Numbered from the stretch's first letter, positions 1 to 8,290 are shown. The stretch: 64,000 nucleotides of DNA from an uncultured Ferrovibrio sp. (GCF_937960835.1 NZ_CALGPC010000009.1:277658-341657), one strand, 5' to 3'. A program made the numbers and translations. Notes: generated by a model not told the origin, from the sequence alone.

Positions 1-1
1 T

Positions 2-100
2 CGGCTGTTTTCCTCCGACCGCATCGGGCGCTACATGGTGGAAACCACCTTCGGCATGCCGCTTTCGGAATCCTATGAGTGGCCGACAGGATCGCTCTAA
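2..100 (+). CDS. C-terminal end of an unidentified protein (partial)
   Basis: An open frame enters from the left edge and runs 32 codons to a TAA at 98-100. The visible C-terminus reads roughly RLFSSDRIGRYMVETTFGMP, then a short tail ending WPTGSL. I do not recognise the family from this fragment. It is on the plus strand, tail to tail with mnmG, so the rsmG gene that often follows mnmG in alphaproteobacteria is not here. Codon use looks ordinary for the window. The call of coding rests only on the uninterrupted frame and the protein-like composition. Confidence 0.5.
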   Translation, partial: RLFSSDRIGRYMVETTFGMPLSESYEWPTGSL

Positions 101-613
101 CAGCGAAGACCTGGATGTACCCGTTTTGTTCTGATATTTCGGCGAAGCTGTCTAAGGCCGCTTGCCTATTCTCCTCTGATATAGTCCTGCATCATCTGCC
201 GCACCGCATTCTGCGCGGCCAGGCCTGACAGTCCCTGGCTCCGATTTCTTCAGGATGATGCCGTCGTCCAGCGGCGATCCAGACATCCATCCTGCCGTGT
301 GCCGACGACGCGGAAAAGCTCGGCAAGAACAAGCTGTCTCGTCTGCTGGCCCAACTGAAAGCCTCAGAGCAGACTGCAAGACCGGTCATCGCAGGGGGCT
401 TCGGAGAGGATGTCATCTCCCCAGCTCCGCGAACCGAGCGTAAAGTCCCCGACATACTGTGGTCGATCAATGAACCGGCTTGCTGGCATCCTGGTCGAAC
501 CTGAGGCCATCACCTGACCGAGGCGCGAACCGGGCGAAGAGACATGGCTTCCTCCCGCAGGAAGCGGAGCGAATGATCCAATCTCGGCTTATTGCGCCGG
601 GATAGGACTTCGG
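101..613. other. Non-coding stretch, possibly holding decayed coding sequence
   Basis: About 510 bases lie between the partial gene and the first parS site. Short open frames exist on both strands, but none has a convincing start, ribosome-binding site or family resemblance. The most protein-like stretch is the plus-strand frame at 259-504. It has no ATG start, follows a stop at 256-258, and includes a helical-looking segment beginning AEKLGKNKLSRLLAQLKASE. It could be a gene remnant, but I cannot name it. Confidence 0.35.
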
Positions 614-639
614 GGGTATGTTTCACGTGAAACATACCC
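614..639. promoter_or_regulatory. parS: parS-like site 1 (26-bp perfect palindrome)
   Basis: The core TGTTTCACGTGAAACA (619-634) matches the conserved ParB-binding parS 16-mer exactly. Three to five more bases on each side keep the symmetry, giving a perfect 26-bp palindrome. It lies 41 bases beyond the stop codon of mnmG. ParB loads at such sites and spreads to form the partition complex that segregates newly replicated origins. Confidence 0.93.
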
Positions 640-679
640 TTTGACAGTCTGCGATATAAAAAAGAGAGAAACGATGCCC

Positions 680-2554
680 CTATTCCGCCGCTTCGGTGTT
701 GCGGCGGGCCTTTTTGACATAGCCTAGCAAGGCGGACAGGGCCGCCGGGGTGACGCCCGAGATCCGGGCCGCCTGGCCGAGCGTACCCGGCCGGTGCTCC
801 TTGAGCTTGGTGCGGACTTCGTTGGACAGGCCGCCGACGGCGTCATAGTCCAGATCCGGCGGCAGGCTCAGGCTTTCGTCCTTGCGGAAGGCCAGGATAT
901 CGGCCTCCTGCCGCTCCATATAGCCGGCATACCGGCCATCGATCTCGAGCTGCTCGACGATATCCGGCCGCAGGCCGCGCAATTCTGGCCAGATCTCCGC
1001 CAATTTTGCGACAGTCATGCCGGGATAGCCGAGCAGCATGGCGGCAGAGCGGATCTGGCCGTCCTGGTTGACCGGCAGGCCGCGCTTGACCAGCTCAGGC
1101 GGGGTCATCTTCAGGCTCCGGACCAGGGCGCGGGCTTCCGCCAGGGCCGCCGCCTTTGCAGTCCAGGATGTTTCACGTGAAACCCCCACGCAGCCGATCT
1201 TCAGCCCCAGCGGGGTCAGGCGCTGGTCGGCATTGTCGGCCCGCAGGCTCAGGCGGTATTCCGCCCGGCTGGTGAACATCCGGTAGGGCTCGCGGGTGCC
1301 CAAGGTGACCAGATCGTCGATCAGAACGCCGATATAGGCATCCGCGCGGTCCAGAATGAAGGACCGATCGCCGCCGCCTGCCGTCAGGGCGGCATTGATG
1401 CCAGCGATGAGACCCTGGGCCGCCGCCTCCTCATATCCCGTCGTGCCATTGATCTGGCCGGCGAAATAAAGGCCCGGCTGGCGCTTGGTCTCAAGCGTCG
1501 GCTTCAGCTCCCGGGGATCCACGAAGTCGTATTCGATGGCATAGCCCGGCCGCAGCATCACCGCATGCTCCAGACCGGGGATGGTTTTCAGCAGTTCGAG
1601 CTGCACATCGCGAGGCAGCGAGGTCGAAATGCCGTTGGGATAGACGGTGTCGTCGTCCAGGCCCTCCGGCTCGAGGAAGATCTGATGCCGGTCGCGCTGG
1701 CCGAAACGCACGACCTTGTCCTCGATCGAAGGGCAATAGCGCGGCCCCGTGCTTTCGATCTGGCCGGAATACATCGGCGCGCGGTGCAGATTGGCTCGGA
1801 TCAGGTCATGACCGGCCGGCGAAGTATAGGTCACGCCGCACTCGATCTGCGGCGTGGTGATCATCTCGGTCAGGAAGCTGAACGGCACCGGCGGGTCGTC
1901 GGCCGCCTGCATTTCCAAGGATTTCCAGTCGATGGTCCTGCCGTCCAGCCGCGGCGGCGTGCCGGTCTTCAGCCGGCCCAGGGCAAAACCGCATCTTTCC
2001 AGGGTTTTTGACAGGCCCAGCGACGGCGCCTCGCCGACGCGGCCGGCCGGTATCTTCTCTTCGCCGATATGAATGAGGCCGCGCAGGAAGGTGCCGGTGG
2101 TGAGGATCACCTTGGGCGCGGCAATGAAGCTGCCATCGGCGCAGATGACGCCCTTCACCTCACCTGCTTCGATCCGGATGTCTTCCGCCGCAGCAGCACG
2201 GATCGTCAGATTCTCCTGCTCGGCGAGGATGGCCTGCATGGCCTGGCGATAAAGCTTGCGGTCGGCTTGCGTCCGCGGCCCGCGCACGGCCGGGCCCTTC
2301 GAGCGGTTGAGCATGCGGAACTGAATTCCGGCGGCATCGGCAGCGCGCCCCATGACGCCGTCCAGCGCGTCGATCTCGCGCACCAGATGGCCCTTGGCGA
2401 GACCACCGATGGCCGGGTTGCACGACATCTCGCCGATCGTCTCGACCTTGTGGGTGAGCAGCAGCGTGCGCGCGCCGATCCGCGCCGCAGCCGCCGCCGC
2501 TTCGCAGCCGGCATGCCCGCCGCCGATCACGATGACATCGAATTTATCCGCCAT
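680..2554 (-). CDS. mnmG: tRNA uridine-5-carboxymethylaminomethyl(34) synthesis enzyme MnmG (GidA)
   Basis: This FAD- and NADH-dependent enzyme works with MnmE to install the carboxymethylaminomethyl group at wobble uridine 34 of certain tRNAs. The 624-residue product is full length. It opens with the FAD-binding Rossmann motif VIGGGHAGCEAAAAAARIGA (residues 9-28), then the family stretch SCNPAIGGLAKGHLVREIDA. The C-terminal helical domain that contacts MnmE is present. Its partner mnmE lies 4 kb upstream on the same strand, separated by inserted genes. A parS-like site lies inside the coding region (1169-1184), where it encodes GVSRET. rsmG-parA-parB, the usual downstream genes in alphaproteobacteria, are absent here. 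Confidence 0.97.
   Translation of the reverse strand: MADKFDVIVIGGGHAGCEAAAAAARIGARTLLLTHKVETIGEMSCNPAIGGLAKGHLVREIDALDGVMGRAADAAGIQFRMLNRSKGPAVRGPRTQADRKLYRQAMQAILAEQENLTIRAAAAEDIRIEAGEVKGVICADGSFIAAPKVILTTGTFLRGLIHIGEEKIPAGRVGEAPSLGLSKTLERCGFALGRLKTGTPPRLDGRTIDWKSLEMQAADDPPVPFSFLTEMITTPQIECGVTYTSPAGHDLIRANLHRAPMYSGQIESTGPRYCPSIEDKVVRFGQRDRHQIFLEPEGLDDDTVYPNGISTSLPRDVQLELLKTIPGLEHAVMLRPGYAIEYDFVDPRELKPTLETKRQPGLYFAGQINGTTGYEEAAAQGLIAGINAALTAGGGDRSFILDRADAYIGVLIDDLVTLGTREPYRMFTSRAEYRLSLRADNADQRLTPLGLKIGCVGVSRETSWTAKAAALAEARALVRSLKMTPPELVKRGLPVNQDGQIRSAAMLLGYPGMTVAKLAEIWPELRGLRPDIVEQLEIDGRYAGYMERQEADILAFRKDESLSLPPDLDYDAVGGLSNEVRTKLKEHRPGTLGQAARISGVTPAALSALLGYVKKARRNTEAAE
1169..1184. promoter_or_regulatory. 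parS: parS-like site 2, inside mnmG
   Basis: TGTTTCACGTGAAACC differs from the parS consensus only at the last base and keeps the 14-bp palindromic core. It lies within the mnmG coding sequence and is translated as part of GVSRETS, so the binding site and the protein sequence are under joint constraint. Confidence 0.85.
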
Positions 2555-2610
2555 GGGCGCGGGTTTTACGCAAGCCGGCCTCAGGCGTCAAAGAGAATCG
2601 GAAGGCGGGA

Positions 2611-2626
2611 TGTTTCATGTGAAACC
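2611..2626. promoter_or_regulatory. parS: parS-like site 3 (degenerate)
   Basis: TGTTTCATGTGAAACC keeps both arms of the parS palindrome but has a CATGTG centre instead of CACGTG and a C at the last base. It lies 57 bases upstream of the mnmG start codon. It may be a weaker ParB site. Confidence 0.65.
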
Positions 2627-2643
2627 GGTGCATTTCATGGGGG

Positions 2644-2659
2644 GGTTTCACGTGAAACA
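2644..2659. promoter_or_regulatory. parS: parS-like site 4
   Basis: GGTTTCACGTGAAACA carries the intact 14-bp parS core GTTTCACGTGAAAC and differs from the consensus only at the first base. Together with sites at 614, 1169 and 2611 it makes four sites within 2.05 kb. Confidence 0.85.
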
Positions 2660-2966
2660 TAGGCAAAAGAGGCATTTGTTTATGATATGTTCGGAACAAT
2701 TGTGCCAATAGTCTGGGCTATGGGTCTAAAAGAACAAAGCGCTACTGGCTGACGCAGAGGCGAGCCGGAAGACCGCCGACCAACATCGTCTCACTAGGCA
2801 TGGTTCCCGGGGTGAAGAGGGCGGCGCGAGAGAAATCGATCGCCCTTACGAGATGAGAAACCCGAGGCCTTATCGAAAAAGCCACGCGCAGGTCATCGCC
2901 CTCATCGGGCAACATGCTCTGCGATACGGCCCCTTGTCTTTATTTGTGTGGCTTATGCCGCGCGGC

Positions 2967-3401
2967 TCAATACACCAGCCGCAGCAATACGACAAACACC
3001 GCGAAGATCTGCACGAAGTTGATCATAACGCTCAGGCGATGCAGGCGGCGGAATTTCGGCCGCGCGCTGTCGTCGCCCCAGCGCGCCGCGTCATGCAGGT
3101 TGTTGATGCGCGGCATGAGGCCCTGATGCACGAAAGCAGCCAGCACTGCGACAAATCCCATCGTGCCGGCCAGCATCACGTCATGGATGGCCGCCAAGGC
3201 CAGGCCCGCTATGGCCGCAAGAATGGCATTGATGATGTGATAGAGCGAAAACAGCGCACGCAGGAATTTCAGGCCCGGCACCGGCTCCAGCACGCGGAAC
3301 ACCGTCGGCGCCACGATGAAGGAAAAGAACATCATGCCGCCGAGCAGCAGCGCAGCAGCAAAGATCGCAACGAGAAAAAGCAGCAGTTCGATACCGGACA
3401 T
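2967..3401 (-). CDS. DUF4149 (TMEM205-like) membrane protein
   Basis: The 144-residue product is almost all hydrophobic, with four predicted membrane helices (about residues 4-28, 47-66, 72-93 and 122-142). The first helix contains the family pattern of a glycine-rich stretch, a phenylalanine pair and VAPTVF, followed by the LFSLYHIINA segment typical of DUF4149. A short polar loop with HDAARWGDD lies between helices three and four. The molecular function of the family is unknown. Its neighbours (mnmG behind, a divergent MOSC gene in front) give no functional hint. Confidence 0.75.
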   Translation of the reverse strand: MSGIELLLFLVAIFAAALLLGGMMFFSFIVAPTVFRVLEPVPGLKFLRALFSLYHIINAILAAIAGLALAAIHDVMLAGTMGFVAVLAAFVHQGLMPRINNLHDAARWGDDSARPKFRRLHRLSVMINFVQIFAVFVVLLRLVY

Positions 3402-3605
3402 TCCCCCCGCCCCTGATCACCGAAAGTAGTACAATCTCTCAGTATCGGGAAAAAGTTTCACCTCCTGCACCCGATTGTCACGGATGACGGCACGGCGCAG
3501 CATTCCATCGAGGCAGGTATCCGATCCGCCTCTGCTGGGAAGACGCCCGCAAGATGGTGTGGAAGATGATTGACCCGGAAAGCGCCTTCTCCCATCGTCG
3601 CTGCC

Positions 3606-4406
3606 ATGACCAGCAGCTTCGCCTCCCTCACCCGCATCGCCCGCTTCCCGGTCAAGGGCCTGTCCGCCCAGCCGCTTGAGCAGGCCCAGCTGACGCCCGA
3701 TCAGCCGATTGCCGGCGACCGCCGCTTCGCGCTGGCGCATGGTGCCTCGGCCTTCGACCCGGCCCAGCCGCGCTGGGAGAAAAAAGCGAATTTCCTGACC
3801 TGGGTGCGCAATCCGAAAATTGCCGCGCTGCACTGCGCCTTTGATCCGTCCGGCACCCGGATCACCGTAGCCGATCCGGAACCGGAAACCAGCGACGATG
3901 GCATCGACAATGCCGACCTGACGACGCCGGAAGGCCGTGCGGCCCTGGCGCGCCTGGTCGCTTTCCTGCTGGATGAGAAAGAAACACGCGGCAAGGTCGA
4001 GGTGGTTGAAGCGCCGGAAACCTGGTTCTCCGATGTGCCGCAGCCATTTCTCTCTATTCAGAACACCGCCTCGATAGCCGATCTCGGCAAGCATCTGGGT
4101 CCGACCCATGGCAACGCGCCGGTGGACTGGCGGCGCTTCCGTGCCAATCTGCTGATCGATGGCTTCCCCGCCTGGGCCGAACGCGACTGGATCGGCAAGC
4201 GCCTGCGGATCGGCGAGGCGGTGCTGCAGGTGGAAGAACTGATCGGCCGCTGCGCCGCCACCCATGTGAACCCGGACACGGCGGAGGTCGATACCGATAT
4301 CGTCGGCACCCTGCGCGCCCATTACGGCAGCCATCATTGCGGCGTCTATGCCCGCGTGGTGGCAGGCGGCATGATCCGGCTGAATGACCGCGTCAGCCTG
4401 GTCTGA
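3606..4406 (+). CDS. MOSC-domain protein with MOSC N-terminal beta-barrel
   Basis: The 266-residue protein starts SLTRIARFPVKGLSAQPL, the hallmark of the MOSC N-terminal barrel, and ends with a MOSC domain holding an RFRANLLIDG-type strand, a conserved cysteine in LIGRCAATHVNP, and a GVYARVVAGG segment. MOSC proteins bind sulfur or the molybdenum cofactor through this cysteine and include N-hydroxylated-compound reductases such as YcbX and mARC. No 2Fe-2S domain is attached, so an electron partner would have to be separate. I prefer the ATG at 3606; an upstream in-frame ATG at 3570 adds 12 unconserved-looking residues. An alpha/beta hydrolase follows on the same strand after 19 bases. Confidence 0.82.
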   Translation: MTSSFASLTRIARFPVKGLSAQPLEQAQLTPDQPIAGDRRFALAHGASAFDPAQPRWEKKANFLTWVRNPKIAALHCAFDPSGTRITVADPEPETSDDGIDNADLTTPEGRAALARLVAFLLDEKETRGKVEVVEAPETWFSDVPQPFLSIQNTASIADLGKHLGPTHGNAPVDWRRFRANLLIDGFPAWAERDWIGKRLRIGEAVLQVEELIGRCAATHVNPDTAEVDTDIVGTLRAHYGSHHCGVYARVVAGGMIRLNDRVSLV

Positions 4407-4425
4407 ACCATGATCCGTTGCAAGC

Positions 4426-5232
4426 ATGGCTAGCCGGCGCGCATATTTCACGCGCGACGGCGTGCGCCTGTCTTACGTCGATTTTGGCGGCGATGACGAT
4501 GCGCCGCTGCTGATCGCCCTGCATGGCCGCTCGGGCTCGGCGCGCAATTTCGCGCCGCTCGCGCAGAAACTGCGGCCCGACTGGCGCGTCATCGCGCTGG
4601 ACCAGCGCGGCCATGGCTGGAGCGATCATGGCGAGGATCGCAGCCGCGAGGCCTTCATCGCCGATGCAGCAGTGCTGATCCGTTATCTTAACCGCGGCCC
4701 GGTGATGCTGCTCGGGCATTCGCTCGGCGGCGTGAATGCCTATCAGCTTGCCGCACGTCATCCGGATCTCGTGCGCGCCCTGATCATTGAGGATATCGGC
4801 TGCCGCTTCGGCGAACCGGCGCCGGAGGAGTCCTGGCCCCTGCGCTGGGACACGCTGGATCAGTTCCTCGCCTTCATGCAAACCACGCCCATCGGCATGG
4901 ACCGCCTGCTGCTCGACAGTCTCGTGGAATACGAGGATGGTTGGGGTTTCCGTTTCAGCGATGAGTGGTACAAGCCGGTGCGCGCCGCGTTGACCGGCGA
5001 CTGGAGCGACGATTGGGCAGCGATCCGCTGTCCCATCCTGCTGCTGCATGGCAGCAAAAGCTGGGCGGTTACCCGCGAAGAGATCGACCGCATGGTGGCG
5101 CTCAATCCGCGGACCGAGCTGACCGTCTTCAAGGAGTGCGGCCATACACCGCATGACGAGCAGCCCGATGCTTTTGCCACGCGGTTAAAGGCATTCCTGT
5201 TGCGCCACGCAGGCCCGCAAGAAATCGCGTAA
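4426..5232 (+). CDS. Alpha/beta-fold hydrolase
   Basis: The 268-residue protein has the alpha/beta hydrolase pattern: an oxyanion-hole HGRSGSARNF loop, DQRGHGWSD, the nucleophile elbow GHSLGG (Ser99) and the late histidine in ECGHTPHDE (His240). The usual acid after strand seven is not obvious, because the expected G-x-x-D segment reads HGSKSWAVT; the acid may come from another strand. There is no signal peptide, so it is cytoplasmic. Substrate cannot be told from sequence. It is probably co-transcribed with the MOSC gene ahead of it. Confidence 0.8.
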   Translation: MASRRAYFTRDGVRLSYVDFGGDDDAPLLIALHGRSGSARNFAPLAQKLRPDWRVIALDQRGHGWSDHGEDRSREAFIADAAVLIRYLNRGPVMLLGHSLGGVNAYQLAARHPDLVRALIIEDIGCRFGEPAPEESWPLRWDTLDQFLAFMQTTPIGMDRLLLDSLVEYEDGWGFRFSDEWYKPVRAALTGDWSDDWAAIRCPILLLHGSKSWAVTREEIDRMVALNPRTELTVFKECGHTPHDEQPDAFATRLKAFLLRHAGPQEIA

Positions 5233-5283
5233 TGGTCACAGCCTTGCCGTCTTCCCGCCCGATTTTGCGGGATGATATCGGCC

Positions 5284-5622
5284 ATGAACTCGCTCGCTTC
5301 CCTTCTCCTCATCGCCCTGCTGGCCGGCGCTGCTGCGCCGGTTCACGCTCAGGCCTCCCGTGCACAATTGCCAAATGAACTGCCCGGCGCACCGCCGGTC
5401 GGCTCGCTGTCGCTGTCGCAGATCATCATCAAGATCGAGGGTGAACCTGATTTCGCCTATATCGACGAGATCGACTGGGATCACGATGACGGGCTTTACG
5501 AGATCGAGTACCGCACCCGCGACGGCGGCAAGCGCGAAATGAAGATCGATCCGCGCACCGGCAAGGATCGCGCCTCGGCGATCAATAGCGGCAATCCCGC
5601 GCCCTCGCAGCGCGCCCAGTAA
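5284..5622 (+). CDS. Secreted PepSY-domain protein
   Basis: The 112-residue product has a cleavable signal peptide (SLASLLLIALLAGAAAPVHA, cleavage near QAS) followed by one PepSY-like domain. That domain contains LSLSQIIIKIEGEPDF, then a YEIEYRTRDGGKREMKIDPR strand pair. PepSY domains are small periplasmic or membrane modules, in some cases inhibitors of peptidases. The second ATG (5284) places the signal peptide correctly; the ATG at 5272 adds four residues. It ends 10 bases before a convergent GNAT gene. Confidence 0.75.
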   Translation: MNSLASLLLIALLAGAAAPVHAQASRAQLPNELPGAPPVGSLSLSQIIIKIEGEPDFAYIDEIDWDHDDGLYEIEYRTRDGGKREMKIDPRTGKDRASAINSGNPAPSQRAQ

Positions 5623-5632
5623 TTTCTCTCTT

Positions 5633-6217
5633 TTACGCGATAGCCGTTTCCGGCTCCTGTTCGCTCGGCCATTCAGAGCGCAGCAGGGCGAAAAGATCGC
5701 AATCGCGCCACTGGCCGCGGACGAAGAAATTCTGCTTCAGCCGTCCCTCGCGCCGGAAGCCCAGTTTGGTCAGCACCATGTGGCTGCGGTCATTCTCCAC
5801 ATCGGCCAGCGCCGTGATGCGATGCAGGCCCAGCGTGGCAAAGCCATAGCGCAGGGCCGCCTGAACCGCTTCGGACGCATAGCCCTGCCGCCGCAGGCGG
5901 CCATCCAGCGAAAATCCGATATTGCCCTGCCGGTGCTCGGTGCTGGCGATGCTGAGCCGCACCATGCCGATGGCGCGCTGCATCTCGCGCTGCTCCACGG
6001 CGAAAACCCAGTCGCGGCCGCTTGGCGCCTCGGCATCGCGCAGCCGAGCCTCGATGAAGCGATGCACAAGCTCCGCATCCAGCTCCGGCCCCGGCAGAAA
6101 GCGCCAGAAATCCTCTTTGACCGCAAAGTCCTGAAAGGCCGCTTCATCCTCGGCACGAAACGGGCGCAGCAACAGCCGGGTTGTCTTCAGTGTGGGAAAC
6201 AGATCGATGGCATTCAT
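5633..6217 (-). CDS. GNAT N-acetyltransferase of the RimJ/RimL type
   Basis: The 194-residue protein begins with the RimJ/RimL pattern LKTTRLLLRPFRAEDEAAF and carries the acetyl-CoA-binding region LRRQGYASEAVQAALRYGF and the C-terminal LGFRREGRLKQNFFVRG motif. The substrate may be a protein N-terminus or a small amine. The start at 6217 overlaps the stop of the upstream remnant frame as ATGA, which suggests former translational coupling in an mnmE-led operon. An upstream in-frame ATG at 6250 is less likely. Confidence 0.85.
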   Translation of the reverse strand: MNAIDLFPTLKTTRLLLRPFRAEDEAAFQDFAVKEDFWRFLPGPELDAELVHRFIEARLRDAEAPSGRDWVFAVEQREMQRAIGMVRLSIASTEHRQGNIGFSLDGRLRRQGYASEAVQAALRYGFATLGLHRITALADVENDRSHMVLTKLGFRREGRLKQNFFVRGQWRDCDLFALLRSEWPSEQEPETAIA

Positions 6218-6525
6218 GGTGCAAGCTCGGCAAAGGCGGGGGCACCGCACAACATGTCGACCGGCGCGTCTGATCTGGCCAGCGGCATGACAAGGCCAAC
6301 CCAGCCAATCCCCTCATGCCTGGCGCGGTTGAACCAGTGAAGACAGCGGGCCCCGCGCGGGATCTCCATCCGGCTCGATATCCGAACGCGACAGCAACCG
6401 GTCGCCGAAACGCTTGCTCTCCCAGTAACCAGCCCATCGCGCAGCTTCGGCTCCGGCAGCGCCGCGATGTCCCAACTCGTCTCCAAAAATTCCATCTCGG
6501 GATTGCGGCGGTTATCGTCGGTCAT
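6214..6525 (-). pseudogene. Probable decayed PAS_5-type protein gene between mnmE and the GNAT gene
   Basis: A 103-codon frame starts 3 bases after the mnmE stop and ends in an ATGA overlap with the GNAT start. Read in this frame, the first part (FLETSWDIAALPEPKLRD) and last part (GLVMPLARSDAPVDMLCGAP) look like the two ends of the PAS_5-type proteins common in Rhodospirillales. The middle is nonsense-like. The neighbouring minus frame at 6436-6314 instead gives WAGYWESKRFGDRLLSRSDI, which fits the N-terminal signature of that family. So the family signal jumps frame twice and the central 60 or so residues are missing. This indicates a frameshifted, internally deleted gene. A genuine short protein is the alternative. 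Confidence 0.45.
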
Positions 6526-6528
6526 CGC

Positions 6529-7866
6529 CTACTTCCCGATACAAAAATCCCGGAAGATCACATCCAGCAGGTCTTCCACGTCGATCCGGCCGGTGATGCG
6601 TCCCAAGGCCCGCGCCGCCAGCCGCACATCTTCAGCCGCGAGTTCTGCATCGACGCCCCCGGCCAGGAAGCGGTCGAGCGCGGCCACGCATTCAATGAGC
6701 GCTTCGCGATGGCGCGCGCGGGTCAAAGTCGCGCTGCCGGTCAGGCCGATGCGCGCAACTACCTCCTGCTCCAGCATGGCGAGCAGTTCCTTCATGCCCG
6801 CGCCGCTTTTGACCGATAGCGGCAGCACCGGCCGGCCGTTGATCGCATAGCCTTGCGGCAGGCTGCCCGCATCGACCTTGTTGGCAACGACAATGGCGTT
6901 ATCGTCGATCAGCGCCAGCGTCTCCGGCGGCAGGGCGCCCTGCAGCCGTGTCGCGTCCAGCACCACCAGCTTCAGATCGGCAGCCTCGGCGCGTTTGAGC
7001 GCACGCTTCACGCCTTCGCTTTCGATCTGGTCCGCCGTCTCGCGCAGGCCCGCCGTATCGGCCAGCAAAACAGGATAACCGCCCAGATCGAGATGCACTT
7101 CGATGATGTCGCGCGTGGTCCCCGGGATGTCCGACACGATCGCGGCCTCGCGTCTTGCCAGCGCATTCAGCAGCGACGACTTGCCCACATTCGGTGCGCC
7201 GAGAATCGCCACCATCAGACCGTCACGCAAACGCTCGCCGCGGCGGTTGTCGGCCAGATGGCCGGCAATCTCCTCGCGCAGGCGGGCAATCTGCGGCTTC
7301 ACTTCTGCGGCTACGCCTTCCGGCAGGTCTTCGTCGGGAAAATCGATATCGGCTTCCAGGTGCGCCAGCGCATGCACCAGCTTAGCACGCCAGCCTTCAT
7401 ACAGATCGGCCAAGGCGCCCTGCATCTGCCGCAGAGCCTGCTTGCGCTGCGCTTCCGTTTCGGCATTGATCAGATCACCCAGCGCCTCGGCCTGAGTCAG
7501 ATCGAAGCGGCCATGCTCGAAAGCGCGGCGGCTGAACTCGCCGGGTTCGGCCAGACGCAGGCCGGGCAATTGCGCCAGCCGCTCGAACAAAGCCGCCAGC
7601 ACGGCGCGGCCGCCATGCACATGCAATTCGGCGACATCCTCGCCGGTGAAGCTGTGCGGCCGCTCAAACCACAGCACCAGCGCCTCGTCGATCAGGGCGC
7701 CGTCAGCATCCTTCAGGCGGCGCAGACTGGCCACGCGCGGCTTCGGCACCTCGCGGCCGGTCAGCGCCAGCAGGGCCTCGGCGGCCTGCGGCCCGCTCAA
7801 GCGGATCACCGCAACGCCGGCACGTCCTGGTGCAGAAGACAATGCGTAGATAGTTTGCGCCGTCAC
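6529..7866 (-). CDS. mnmE: tRNA uridine-5-carboxymethylaminomethyl(34) synthesis GTPase MnmE (TrmE)
   Basis: MnmE is the folate-binding GTPase partner of MnmG in wobble-uridine modification. The 445-residue product has the N-terminal formyl-THF-binding domain (starting TIYALSSAPGRAGVAVIRLS), a helical domain and an inserted G domain. Visible GTPase motifs are G1 GAPNVGKSS, G2 GTTRD, G3 DTAG and G4 NKVD. The protein ends with the invariant CIGK, whose cysteine is needed for tRNA modification. In many alphaproteobacteria mnmE sits directly before mnmG; here about 4 kb of other genes lies between them. Confidence 0.97.
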   Translation of the reverse strand: MTAQTIYALSSAPGRAGVAVIRLSGPQAAEALLALTGREVPKPRVASLRRLKDADGALIDEALVLWFERPHSFTGEDVAELHVHGGRAVLAALFERLAQLPGLRLAEPGEFSRRAFEHGRFDLTQAEALGDLINAETEAQRKQALRQMQGALADLYEGWRAKLVHALAHLEADIDFPDEDLPEGVAAEVKPQIARLREEIAGHLADNRRGERLRDGLMVAILGAPNVGKSSLLNALARREAAIVSDIPGTTRDIIEVHLDLGGYPVLLADTAGLRETADQIESEGVKRALKRAEAADLKLVVLDATRLQGALPPETLALIDDNAIVVANKVDAGSLPQGYAINGRPVLPLSVKSGAGMKELLAMLEQEVVARIGLTGSATLTRARHREALIECVAALDRFLAGGVDAELAAEDVRLAARALGRITGRIDVEDLLDVIFRDFCIGK

Positions 7867-7879
7867 ACGTTCTTCGCTG

Positions 7880-8257
7880 TCACTTCTTCTTGGCGGAATG
7901 ATCCGGGCCGTCTTCGGGCTTGAGCATCAGGCGCTGCACGCGGCCGCCCTGCTTCACATGCACGTCGAGAATCTCATCGATATCGGCAAAGGTCTCGGCG
8001 CGGTACCACACGGCATCCGGATAGATCACGATGGTGGGCCCAAGTTCGCAGCGCTCCAGGCAGCCGGCATTGTTCACCCGCACGCCGTCTTCCAGGACCA
8101 GGCCCAGTTCCTTGGCCCGCGTCTTCATGTAGTTGCGCAGCTTCTCCGAGCCCTTGCGCGCGCAGGAGCCGCGCGGATGATTTTCCGGCCGCTCATTGGT
8201 GCAGACGAAGATATGGGCGCGGTAGAAGGATTTCGGGTCGCCGGGCAGAGATGTCAT
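7880..8257 (-). CDS. Thioredoxin-like [2Fe-2S] ferredoxin
   Basis: The 125-residue protein has the arrangement of thioredoxin-fold [2Fe-2S] ferredoxins: a first cysteine in HIFVCTNERP, a second in GSCARKG and a pair in NNAGCLERCELGP, giving four cluster ligands. The segment GPTIVIYPDAVWYR and the following helix complete the fold. Such proteins act as small electron carriers or cluster scaffolds. It ends 13 bases upstream of mnmE, with a DUF6489 gene upstream, so the three may be co-transcribed. The lysine-rich tail is not informative. Confidence 0.85.
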   Translation of the reverse strand: MTSLPGDPKSFYRAHIFVCTNERPENHPRGSCARKGSEKLRNYMKTRAKELGLVLEDGVRVNNAGCLERCELGPTIVIYPDAVWYRAETFADIDEILDVHVKQGGRVQRLMLKPEDGPDHSAKKK

Positions 8258-8290
8258 CGCGAATTACTTTCATGAAACCAGAACAAGATT

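Larger units (their letters stand above)
2555..2966. other. Intergenic region carrying two parS-like sites
   Basis: About 410 bases separate the start of mnmG from the end of the DUF4149 gene, both on the minus strand. The mnmG-proximal part holds two parS-like palindromes 18 bases apart. The rest has no open frame I would call. A plus-strand frame starting at 2853 is the antisense shadow of the DUF4149 gene. Confidence 0.6.

Noticed and set aside
101..613. A decayed rsmG gene downstream of mnmG
   Set aside because: No minus-strand frame in this stretch shows RsmG features, so I do not call a remnant of that gene.
3417..4451. 344-codon minus-strand open frame
   Set aside because: Antisense to the MOSC gene, which has convincing signatures.
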